NCBI GenBank assembly: GCA_964415045.1
Contig: CAYPZL010000051.1
Span: 1 to 31,363 of the forward strand
Source of the DNA: CAYPZL01 sp964415045
Lineage (GTDB): Bacteria > Planctomycetota > Phycisphaerae > Sedimentisphaerales > Anaerobacaceae
DNA: 31,363 bases
Direction of reading: 5' to 3'
Shown here: positions 6,910 through 14,513 of the stretch, piece after piece
Layout: each line of letters starts with the position of its first letter
How positions within the stretch are numbered: the stretch's first letter is position 1
Program-made: the position numbers and the translations under genes
The notes under the pieces: model-generated
What the model saw: only the letters and a program-made list of their open reading frames with translations
Told to the model about the DNA's origin: nothing
Databases searched by the model: none

Positions 6910-9900
6910 ATGACAGAGGAGCGTACTCCACAAACTCCTCGTCGCTGCCGGACCTGGACCATCCTGCTGCTGACCATCTCAACGATCCTGCCGGGCTCGA
7001 GCGTGGCAACGGCCCAGCGTCAGGCCACCCAGACCCTGGCCAACCTGGCGGTCGGCAAGGAGTCCTATATGGTTCGCCTGACGGACAACCTTCCGCCGGC
7101 ATCGAACGGCAACGACGGGGATCTCTTCACAACCGTCCAGACGACCACCCGCACGGTGGACGGCTACTGGGAGGTGGACCTCGGGCAGGAATACGCCGTC
7201 TACGGCGTTCGCGTGTATGCCGCCGACGGTTTTGGCGAGCGCATGACGCACACCACGGTGCGACTCTTCGACGCGGGACACGAGTCCGTCTACAGCCGGG
7301 AGCTTGATGACTTGGCGCCGCCCACCTTCTACGTGGATTGCGGCGGGCCGCACCGCGCGCAGTACGCACGCGTCGGATTCGAGCATAAGGAACGTTCCTC
7401 GCCCACCGGCGGCATCGAATGGTACCTCGGCCTCAAAGAGGTGATGGTCATCGGCCGCCCCGCTTCCGAAGTCGGCCTCCTGTCGTTCGAGGCCTCAGCC
7501 GCTGAGGTGCAGGCGGGCCAGCCGGTGACATTGACCTGGCGTGCCGAAGACGCCGGGGCGATGTACCTGTATCCCGACGCCGGGCCGGTGGACGATCTGA
7601 CCGACCGCGACGGCGCCGGCTCGATCACGCTTCGTGCGGACCACTCCGTTGAGTACGTGCTCGTCGCCGAGGGCACCTTCGCACGCGAGGTCAACGCGGT
7701 GAGCGTGACCGTGGACGGCGAGACGCTGCCGGTATGCATCAGCGAGATCGTCGCCCGGAACGAATTCTCGTTCGAGGACGGTTACGGGAATCATCCGGAT
7801 TGGGTCGAGCTCCACAATCCCGGCAACGTTGCGGTCGATCTCACCGGATATGGTCTCAGCGACGACGTGACTCGTCCGATGAAGTGGGTCTTTCCCGAGG
7901 TCAGCATCCCGGCGCACGGCTACCTGGTCGTTTTCGCCTCCGGCCGTGACGACGCCGTCGATCCCGCCGGCGGCATCCATACAAGCTGGCGGCTCAAAGG
8001 TGACGGCGAATCCGTGGTGCTGACGGCCCCGGACGCGGTGACGGTCATCGACGCCATTCTGGACTATCCCCCGCTGACTGACGATCTCGCCTGCGGCCGG
8101 GACATGGACGGGAATCTCACCTTGCTGGAGCCCACGCCCGGGCGCATCAACCTGGCGCCGTCGTACGAGGGCTGGTTGGCGCCGCTGATCTTCAGCCACG
8201 AGCGCGGCTTCTACGACGGTCCGTTCGAGCTGGCCCTTTATCATGACGATCCTGACGCTGAGATTCGCGTGTCCCTGGACGGAGGCGTGCCGGAGACCCT
8301 CTACACCGGGCCGATCCGAGTGGACGGCACGTCTGTAGTGCGCGCGTCCGTGACACGGGCGGGATTCAAATCGCCCCGAATTCAGACGCATACGTATCTC
8401 TACATCGATGACGTTATCACCTCGTCGGTCATAGATTCCAGCATCGCGCAAAGTCGCCTCTACGCGGACCGGCTGCGTAAAGGTCTTATGGACCTGCCGA
8501 CACTGGCGGTGGCGGTGCCGGTGCTGCCCGATGATTATCGCGAGCGAGAGGCCTCCGTCGAGCTGCTCTGGCCCGACGGCGCGCCGGCCGTTCAGGCCAA
8601 CTGCGGCTTCATGCGTTACGGCGGCGCCTGGACCACGTTCGCCAAGAAGAACTACCGCCTCAAGTTTCGCCGGGAACACGGCGCGCCGAAATTCAGGGCA
8701 CCCCTGTTCAACGGCTTCGACCGCGGCTTCCCCGTACAGGAGACCTTTGACGAACTCGATTTGGGCGGCGGCTCGCACGACATGAACCAGCGAGGCTTCT
8801 ACATGGCGGCCCGTTTCGTGGAAGACGCGATGCTGGACATGGGGAGTCTGAACCCGCACGGTCGCTTCGTGCACCTCTACATCAACGGGACCTACTGGGG
8901 CCAGTTCCACCTGCGAGAGCGACTCGTCGAGCACTTCCTGGCCGACTACCTCGGCGGCGAGCCCGAGGACTATCTCAACGTCCGGGGCAACGACAACGTC
9001 GGCAGCTCATTCACGCCCGGCACGCCCGATCCGCTTCACCGGTACTCCTGGGAGCGGGTCCGTGCCCTGGCCGGCTCCTACCAGGACGTGCGGGCCTATC
9101 TGGACGTAAACAGCCTGATCGATTTCATGTTGCTCTGGCTTTATGGCAACAGCGAATCCGAGTATCGGGCGGCCGGGCCGGTCGACGCCGGGTCCGGCTT
9201 CAAGTTCTGGATCGCGGACGCCGACGGCTTCCTGCGCACCAGCGCCTTGAACCAGGACCGCACGTCCAACACGGGTCCCGGCGGCCTGTTCGGCGCGCTG
9301 GTTGCGGAAAAGGACCCCGACTTCATGACGCTCCTGGCCGACCGCACGTATCGACACCTGTCCCACGACGGCGCACTGACGCCGGAGGCCAACGCCACAC
9401 GCCTTCTGACCCGGATGGCTGAAATCGAGGACAGCCTGGTCGCCGAGTGCGCCCGATGGAGATACCGCACGCCGGCCAACTGGAGCGCGGCGGCTCTTGA
9501 GATTGTCGACAATCTGTTTCCGGCGCGCACAGACCGCTTGCTCGGGTATTTGCGCAACCGCAAGCTGTATCCGGCCTTTGACCCGCCCGAGTACAACCAG
9601 CACGGCGGCGAGATTGAAGACGGCTTCGGCCTGCTGCTCAGCGCCGGCGCCGGTACGATCTACTACACCCTCGACGGCAGCGACCCCCGTCTGCCGGGCG
9701 GCGCCGTGGCGCCGACGGCGCAGCTCTACCAAACCGCCACCTCCGGCTTGATGCTGATTCCTCCGGGCTCGACCTGGCGTTACTGGGACAAGGGCACGGC
9801 GCCAACCGGCGCATGGCGCGCGAGCGAATACAACGACGGCGCCTGGAGCAGCGGTCCGGCCCAACTCGGCTATGGCGACGGTGACGAGGCCACCATCGTC

Positions 9901-10368
9901 AGCTTCGGCCCCGATTCAGGCGGCAAGTACATCACCACCTACTTCCGCCATGCCTTCACCGTGAGAGACGCCGCCGAGATCGATCAGGTCATTCTTAATC
10001 TCGTGCGGGACGACGGCGCAGCGGTCTATCTCAACGGTGTCGAACTCCTGCGGGACAACATGCCCGCCGGCGCGGTCACTGCCGAGACCACCGCGTCCTC
10101 CGCGGTCGGCGGCGCGGACGAATCGCAGTGGTTCTACTTCGAGGTTCCGCCTGGGAAACTCATCGCCGGTCGCAACATCCTGGCCGTGGAAGTGCATCAG
10201 AGTAGCAGGACAAGCTCGGATATCAGCTTCGATCTGTCCCTCGAAACCCGGACGTTTCGCGACCAGGACCCGATCGTGCTGCACGACGACACCGTTGTCA
10301 AATCGCGTGTCTTGAACGGTACGCAATGGAGCGCCCTGAACGAAGCCCGCTTCACGATAGCCAAATAG
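6910..10368 (+). CDS. Large secreted CotH-kinase-domain protein with lamin-tail and discoidin-like domains
   Basis: About 1152 residues. ATG 6910 follows GGGGG by 8 bases and opens a signal peptide (TWTILLLTISTILPGSSVATA). Order of domains: F5/8-type discoidin-like fold (40-185, NLAVGKESYMV with a GYWEVDLGQ strand); Ig-like strand region (190-270); lamin-tail domain (274-342, ISEIVARNE, WVELHNPGN, DLTGYGLSD); chitobiase-type C-terminal repeat (about 435-500); CotH domain (529-777, KKNYRLKFR, DELDLGGGSHD, LYINGTYWGQFHLRER); a second chitobiase-type strand (917-930, YYTLDGSDPR); and a beta-rich C-terminal domain (955 onwards). CotH domains are atypical protein kinases in spore coats and secretion contexts; bacterial secreted versions are poorly characterised and probably act on or bind extracellular matrix. 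It stands alone, divergent from lexA. Domain boundaries are approximate. Confidence 0.88.
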   Translation: MTEERTPQTPRRCRTWTILLLTISTILPGSSVATAQRQATQTLANLAVGKESYMVRLTDNLPPASNGNDGDLFTTVQTTTRTVDGYWEVDLGQEYAVYGVRVYAADGFGERMTHTTVRLFDAGHESVYSRELDDLAPPTFYVDCGGPHRAQYARVGFEHKERSSPTGGIEWYLGLKEVMVIGRPASEVGLLSFEASAAEVQAGQPVTLTWRAEDAGAMYLYPDAGPVDDLTDRDGAGSITLRADHSVEYVLVAEGTFAREVNAVSVTVDGETLPVCISEIVARNEFSFEDGYGNHPDWVELHNPGNVAVDLTGYGLSDDVTRPMKWVFPEVSIPAHGYLVVFASGRDDAVDPAGGIHTSWRLKGDGESVVLTAPDAVTVIDAILDYPPLTDDLACGRDMDGNLTLLEPTPGRINLAPSYEGWLAPLIFSHERGFYDGPFELALYHDDPDAEIRVSLDGGVPETLYTGPIRVDGTSVVRASVTRAGFKSPRIQTHTYLYIDDVITSSVIDSSIAQSRLYADRLRKGLMDLPTLAVAVPVLPDDYREREASVELLWPDGAPAVQANCGFMRYGGAWTTFAKKNYRLKFRREHGAPKFRAPLFNGFDRGFPVQETFDELDLGGGSHDMNQRGFYMAARFVEDAMLDMGSLNPHGRFVHLYINGTYWGQFHLRERLVEHFLADYLGGEPEDYLNVRGNDNVGSSFTPGTPDPLHRYSWERVRALAGSYQDVRAYLDVNSLIDFMLLWLYGNSESEYRAAGPVDAGSGFKFWIADADGFLRTSALNQDRTSNTGPGGLFGALVAEKDPDFMTLLADRTYRHLSHDGALTPEANATRLLTRMAEIEDSLVAECARWRYRTPANWSAAALEIVDNLFPARTDRLLGYLRNRKLYPAFDPPEYNQHGGEIEDGFGLLLSAGAGTIYYTLDGSDPRLPGGAVAPTAQLYQTATSGLMLIPPGSTWRYWDKGTAPTGAWRASEYNDGAWSSGPAQLGYGDGDEATIVSFGPDSGGKYITTYFRHAFTVRDAAEIDQVILNLVRDDGAAVYLNGVELLRDNMPAGAVTAETTASSAVGGADESQWFYFEVPPGKLIAGRNILAVEVHQSSRTSSDISFDLSLETRTFRDQDPIVLHDDTVVKSRVLNGTQWSALNEARFTIAK

Positions 10369-10404
10369 ACAACGTCGCGATCCCGAGCAGACCGCAGATC
10401 GTCC

Positions 10405-10755
10405 TCACTTCTTCATCCCACGGATCGTTTTGCGGAAGAGGTCAAGTTCGGACTTGTTATACACGCGATGATCCGGATGATACAGATCGTGCTGCCAGAT
10501 CTCAGGTTCCGGATCACCCGGGCGGTGCCCCCACGGCAGATCGGTCTGGGTCTTGCCGTTGACCAGCCCCCAATGCATGCAGCCGACCTTCTCCCGCGCG
10601 AACACCGGCAGGCAGGTTTCGACAAGCGAACCGCGTCCGCGATTCAGCCATTCGGTGTTGATCATCGGCCGGTCGTGTTTCTTCAGTGCATCGATATGCA
10701 TGGAAAGGTTTTCAGCATTATTGTAATTGTGAAAGGTAATGATATCGACCTTTGT
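10405..10755 (-). pseudogene. Orphan C-terminal fragment of a cellulase-superfamily glycosidase
   Basis: This frame ends at 10405 and its last about 115 residues read as a natural glycosidase C-terminus: KVDIITFHNYNNAENL, RPMINTEWLNRGRG with a probable catalytic glutamate, EKVGCMHWGLVNGKTQT and PEIWQHDLYHPD. This is the final part of a GH-A clan (GH5-like, often annotated cellulase or 1,4-beta-xylanase) TIM barrel. Everything upstream of about 10755 in this frame is arginine-rich shadow of the GH43-like gene, whose own stop (10718-10720) lies inside the fragment. The N-terminal two thirds, including the acid/base residue, are missing and there is no start. I read it as the scar of a deletion that fused the preceding gene to this tail out of frame. 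Confidence 0.75.
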
Positions 10756-11731
10756 ACCACGTCCACGCCTTGACGCGGGACCAGCGATTCGCTTCTTCCG
10801 ACCGCGGATTGGGGTAGGCTGCGCGCAGACGGCGCAGTTCCCTCTCCGTAATCGGCAGCATGCTGCAGTGCTTGGAGCCGGGCACCGTCCGGACTGCGAT
10901 CTTCTTGAAATCGACAAAGTCGCTCGTTTCCCAGGCCTCCATGGGACTGGCAAATGGATCACCATAGACGTACCACTTGTTCCAGCCGATCAATTGAATG
11001 ACTTCCGGCCCTTCGGTGGGCTTGGTCTGTCCCTTAAACACGATCTTGCCGGGTTGTCCCTCTGCAAACGTGTTGGTCCCGGGGTCCAACGTGCGCGAGG
11101 TAGACAAACGGTTTCCCATTCGGTCATCGACGCCGCCGGGCTTGTGGAATCCGTAGTACACACCGCCGTTTTCGACAATCGTCAAGTCAATATCGTGTAT
11201 GCCAATATCATAAAACACCTGCGCGCGATCGGGCGTGATATCATCCCAGCTACGGGTAGTGACTACATGCATCGTGTTGTGGCGGTCGAGAATCGAGGCC
11301 CAGAAGACATGAAACAGGCCCGATGACTCTTCGTAAAAGAACTCCGGCGCCCAGGCGCGCTTGCGTTCGGGAGGCACGACGTCGATCGGGCCTCCTTTCC
11401 ATTCGATCAGGTCCGCCGACTCCCAGTGAAAGATCGTGGGATGATCCCATCCCTTGGTATGAACGAGATGGAACCTGCCCTTGACGCGCTGGACGAACGG
11501 ATCGCGCAATCGAACCCCAGCGTCAAAAACAGGTTTGCCGCCGTTCAGCTCGTTCCAGTTGCGGGCATCACGACTCCAGGCGTAAAACAGCTTTTCTTCC
11601 GGGCCGAAATAGGCCATCAGGTACGCGGTGAAAGGTTCTGCCGCCTGCAAAACAGTTTCCGCCGTGACATTCCCTGCCAGAATGATCAATAGCAGCCACA
11701 CGGCCCCTGTGCATTTCCATTGTTTCGTCAT
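10718..11731 (-). CDS. Exported GH43-like beta-propeller glycosidase
   Basis: A 337-residue protein with a signal peptide (AVWLLLIILAGNVTA) and a five-bladed-propeller pattern of GH43/clan F enzymes. The likely catalytic set is visible: aspartate in RLRDPFV, aspartate in IHDIDLTIV and glutamate in EGPEVIQL. Family members remove arabinose, xylose or galactose. It starts 10 bases after the PQQ-like propeller gene, so the two form an operon. Oddity: its last about 10 residues (GRYHYLSQLQ) are encoded by the same bases that encode, in another frame, the conserved FHNYNN block of the downstream glycosidase fragment. Its natural C-terminus was therefore probably replaced at a deletion junction near 10755. 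All predicted catalytic residues remain, so activity is possible. Confidence 0.82.
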   Translation of the reverse strand: MTKQWKCTGAVWLLLIILAGNVTAETVLQAAEPFTAYLMAYFGPEEKLFYAWSRDARNWNELNGGKPVFDAGVRLRDPFVQRVKGRFHLVHTKGWDHPTIFHWESADLIEWKGGPIDVVPPERKRAWAPEFFYEESSGLFHVFWASILDRHNTMHVVTTRSWDDITPDRAQVFYDIGIHDIDLTIVENGGVYYGFHKPGGVDDRMGNRLSTSRTLDPGTNTFAEGQPGKIVFKGQTKPTEGPEVIQLIGWNKWYVYGDPFASPMEAWETSDFVDFKKIAVRTVPGSKHCSMLPITERELRRLRAAYPNPRSEEANRWSRVKAWTWYKGRYHYLSQLQ

Positions 11732-11741
11732 TCGTTCTCTC

Positions 11742-13040
11742 TTACTCTTTCTGTATCCGATACAAGTGGGTTTTGGTGCGCATCAGCAGCGACTTGCCCG
11801 CCACCGCCGGAGAGGCGCCCAGGAAACCGTCGAGTTGGTTAACGGCCAGAACCCGGAAGGCAGACCCCGGTTCGATGACGGTCGTTTTGCCTTTTTTGTT
11901 GGACATGTAGACGCGGCCATCCGCATACAGCAGGGAAGCGCCGTAATCACCATCGAGCCGCTCGGTCCACAGGGTCTTGCCCGTAGTCGCCTGCTTGCAG
12001 GTCAGCAACCCCTTGTCGCTCATCAAGTAGAGCAGGTCGCCGACCAGCACGGGGGAACTCTCATGCGGCGCGTTCCTGGTCATCGTCCAGACCACGTGCG
12101 TGTCGGTCACATCGCCGACGCCGCCCTGACGTACGGCCAGCAAGTGGGATCCCCCGGGATTGCCGCCGGCATTGATGAAGAGGAGCCCGCAGCCACTGAT
12201 AATGCGGGAAATGGGATTGTCGTCGCGGTAGCGAACGCGCCACAACTCTTTGCCGGTGCGAGGCTCATGACCTGTCACCAGCATGGCGCCGTTGTTGATC
12301 AACTGAGGCGTCCCGTCGACCTCCACGATCACCGGCGTGTGATACGACTTAAGGAGATACAACGGCTCAATTCCCTCGTAAAGCTCCCGGGGACGGTCAT
12401 AGCGCCAGACGGTCTTGCCCGTCTTCTTGTCCAGAGCGACAACGAATTGAACGTCGACACCCTCCAGGGGAACGATAAGCAGGTTTTCGTACAGGATCGG
12501 CGAAGACACCGGTCCCTGCATGTGATCGCAGTTCAGATCGTCACGCCGCCACACGACCTTGCCCGTTTCCGTGTCGATGCAGGCCGTGCCGTGGGTGCCG
12601 TAGTGGACGTACACAAAGCCCTCTTCTATCACCGCGGAAGGCGTGGCATAGGAGTTGTTCCGGTGGATCCGCTGAGGCTTCTCAGGACGAAACACTTCCA
12701 CGTCATGGACGATTCGGCCGCTGTTTAGATCGACGCAAACGGCGTAGAGAATCGTCCCTTTCCTCGTGGCGGTCGTAAGCCAGACCTGATCGTCCCACAC
12801 CACCGGCGTTGAGTAGCCCAGGTCGTGGATGGCTGTTTTCCACACGATGTTCTGCGTTTCCGACCAGTTCAGGGGCAGCCCCGTTGCCTCGCTCCGCCCG
12901 TCACCGGTCGGCCCACGCCAATCCGGCCAATTGGCGTTATTGCTCCCTCTGGTGGTCGGGACGGACAGCAGCGCCGTCGTCGCGACCAGAAACAAGAATG
13001 ACATTGCCTGTGTTCTGTTCCTCGTTGCGTTGCCCTTCAT
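11742..13040 (-). CDS. Exported PQQ-like beta-propeller protein
   Basis: A 432-residue protein with an N-terminal signal (MSFLFLVATTALLSVPTTRG) followed by WPDWRGPTGDGRS and repeating WD/PQQ-type blades (TGKVVWRRDD, TGKTVWRYDR, TGKELWRVRY, TGKTLWTERL, about 100-residue spacing). This is the planctomycetal 'PQQ-binding-like beta-propeller' type, related in fold to BamB and to quinoprotein dehydrogenases. I see no dehydrogenase active site, so a scaffold or binding role in the periplasm is more likely than catalysis; function unknown. ATG 13040 has AAGGA 8 bases upstream. It is the first gene of a two-gene unit with the GH43-like enzyme and has its own promoter candidate at 13101-13130. Confidence 0.85.
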   Translation of the reverse strand: MKGNATRNRTQAMSFLFLVATTALLSVPTTRGSNNANWPDWRGPTGDGRSEATGLPLNWSETQNIVWKTAIHDLGYSTPVVWDDQVWLTTATRKGTILYAVCVDLNSGRIVHDVEVFRPEKPQRIHRNNSYATPSAVIEEGFVYVHYGTHGTACIDTETGKVVWRRDDLNCDHMQGPVSSPILYENLLIVPLEGVDVQFVVALDKKTGKTVWRYDRPRELYEGIEPLYLLKSYHTPVIVEVDGTPQLINNGAMLVTGHEPRTGKELWRVRYRDDNPISRIISGCGLLFINAGGNPGGSHLLAVRQGGVGDVTDTHVVWTMTRNAPHESSPVLVGDLLYLMSDKGLLTCKQATTGKTLWTERLDGDYGASLLYADGRVYMSNKKGKTTVIEPGSAFRVLAVNQLDGFLGASPAVAGKSLLMRTKTHLYRIQKE

Positions 13041-13100
13041 ATGCGAATTCCTTGCTACAGCGTCCAGTCTTTGCGGCGTTTCTCACGTCTGATAGACGTT

Positions 13101-13130
13101 ATCATACGGTTATGACAGCAAACATGGCAA
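13101..13130 (-). promoter_or_regulatory. Candidate promoter for the PQQ-like / GH43 unit
   Basis: Minus strand TTGCCA (13130-13125), 18-bp spacer, TATGAT (13106-13101), about 60 bases before the start codon at 13040. Both boxes are close to sigma-70 consensus. Confidence 0.5.
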
Positions 13131-13181
13131 GGTTGCCCCCGAGTCCGTCACATTATATTTCCACGAAATCCCCAAAGAGTG

Positions 13182-13210
13182 TTGAACGGATGACGCCTCC
13201 CGTTTATTCT
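13182..13210 (+). promoter_or_regulatory. Candidate promoter for the GH130-GH36-M60-GH172 unit
   Basis: TTGAAC (13182-13187), 17-bp spacer, TATTCT (13205-13210). It faces the GH130 gene and leaves a 5' untranslated region of about 217 bases before ATG 13434. Confidence 0.5.
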
Positions 13211-13433
13211 CCGAGTTTCGAATGAAGACGATCATTCGTGGAATTCATGCAGTTTTTCGCTGCGGTTGCACAGGAAGGAGTACGTCGAACGAATGAGCCC
13301 GGCGGAAGTGACGGTCGGCTCCGCGCAGGGAATAGCCGGACCGTAAGATCGACCGAAATCGCGTATGCCGAAGCTGCAACGAATACTCACCGGCACGTTC
13401 ATGTTTGAAGGTTTCAACTCAGAGGAGACCGTG

Positions 13434-14513
13434 ATGCTTTCGAGATGGCTGCTCACGTGGGGCCTGCTCGTTGCACTGGCCGGCGTCGCTTCGGTCGGTG
13501 CCGAAGCAGGCGTGTCCGGGCCGGCCCTTGCCCCGTCCTCGGCGCTGGGCCAGGCCGAGCAGGCCGACTGGAACCTGGGGCCTTTTGTCAAGCGGCCTGA
13601 GCCCGTCCTGCGACCAAGGCCGGAATCCCGATTTCGCTGTCCCATCCGGGGAAGGCAGGTCCGATGGGAGCAGCAGAACGTGTACAACCCGGCTGCGGTG
13701 GTGCGGGACGGCAAGGTCTACCTGCTCTACCGGGCGGATGACAAGAGCCCGGATCTCAAGTGGGGAAGAACCTGTCGTATCGGCTTGGCCTTCAGCGATG
13801 ACGGGATCAACTTCATCCGGCATCCGGAACCGGTCCTCTATCCCGACAACGATCCCTGGAAACAATACGAGTGGGAAGGCGGCTGCGAGGACCTCCACAT
13901 CATCGAGGGCGAAGACGGCACCTATTACATGAACTACACCACCTGGAACGGCCGCTCGGATACCATGTCCGTGGCCACCAGCGACGATCTCTATCACTGG
14001 ACCAAGCACGGTCCGGCCTTCCGCAAGGCCGGCAAGATCGAGGGCCGAAGCGGCGTGGTCGTTTCCCGGCGTCAGGGCGACCGCCTGATCGCCGCCAGAA
14101 TCGACGGCAGATATTGGATGTATTACACGCACCCCTGCGCCCTGGCCTGGAGCGACAACCTCATCGACTGGACGCCGGCGGGCAAATCGGTCTGGCCGGG
14201 AGGCCACGAATCCGGAGCGGTCGCCCTGCTCGGCGCCGACGGCATCCTGCTGATGTTCAACGGCACGATCTGGCCGGCCCGCGGAATCTGGACGCTCGGC
14301 CAGGCGCTCGTCGACCGTCACGACCTCACGACGGTGCTCAAACATCAGGACCAGCCCTTCCTCTACCCCGAACATGACTGGGAAACGACGGGATTCATCG
14401 AGCGCACAACGGTCGCCAACGGCCTAGTTCACTTCCAGGGCCAATGGCTGCTCTACTACGGCGCCGCCGACAGGGTCATCGGCGTCGCCACCTGCACGAA
14501 AGAGAGAAAATGA
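13434..14513 (+). CDS. Exported GH130-like beta-mannoside-active enzyme
   Basis: 359 residues. ATG 13434 has GAGGAG 7 bases upstream and begins a signal peptide (MLSRWLLTWGLLVALAGVASVGA). The body is a five-bladed propeller with GH130-like blocks: VYNPAAVVRDGKVYLLYRA near the start, GGCEDLHIIEGEDGTYYMNY in the position of the family's catalytic-aspartate strand, GGHESGAVAL, TGFIERTTV and a closing LYYGAADRVIGVATC. GH130 contains phosphorylases and hydrolases of beta-mannosides (beta-1,2 and beta-1,4 links). As an exported protein, hydrolysis is more plausible than phosphorolysis. It is the first gene of a co-directional run; its stop overlaps the GH36-like start by four bases (ATGA), implying translational coupling. 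Confidence 0.85.
   Translation: MLSRWLLTWGLLVALAGVASVGAEAGVSGPALAPSSALGQAEQADWNLGPFVKRPEPVLRPRPESRFRCPIRGRQVRWEQQNVYNPAAVVRDGKVYLLYRADDKSPDLKWGRTCRIGLAFSDDGINFIRHPEPVLYPDNDPWKQYEWEGGCEDLHIIEGEDGTYYMNYTTWNGRSDTMSVATSDDLYHWTKHGPAFRKAGKIEGRSGVVVSRRQGDRLIAARIDGRYWMYYTHPCALAWSDNLIDWTPAGKSVWPGGHESGAVALLGADGILLMFNGTIWPARGIWTLGQALVDRHDLTTVLKHQDQPFLYPEHDWETTGFIERTTVANGLVHFQGQWLLYYGAADRVIGVATCTKERK

Larger units (their letters stand above)
13041..13433. other. Divergent intergenic region between the PQQ-like and GH130 genes
   Basis: About 390 bases with no gene that I can support. It carries two outward-facing sigma-70-like promoter candidates (separate entries). An AAGGAG is followed by a 17-codon frame (from about 13291) that could encode a leader peptide, but nothing else supports it. 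Confidence 0.5.
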
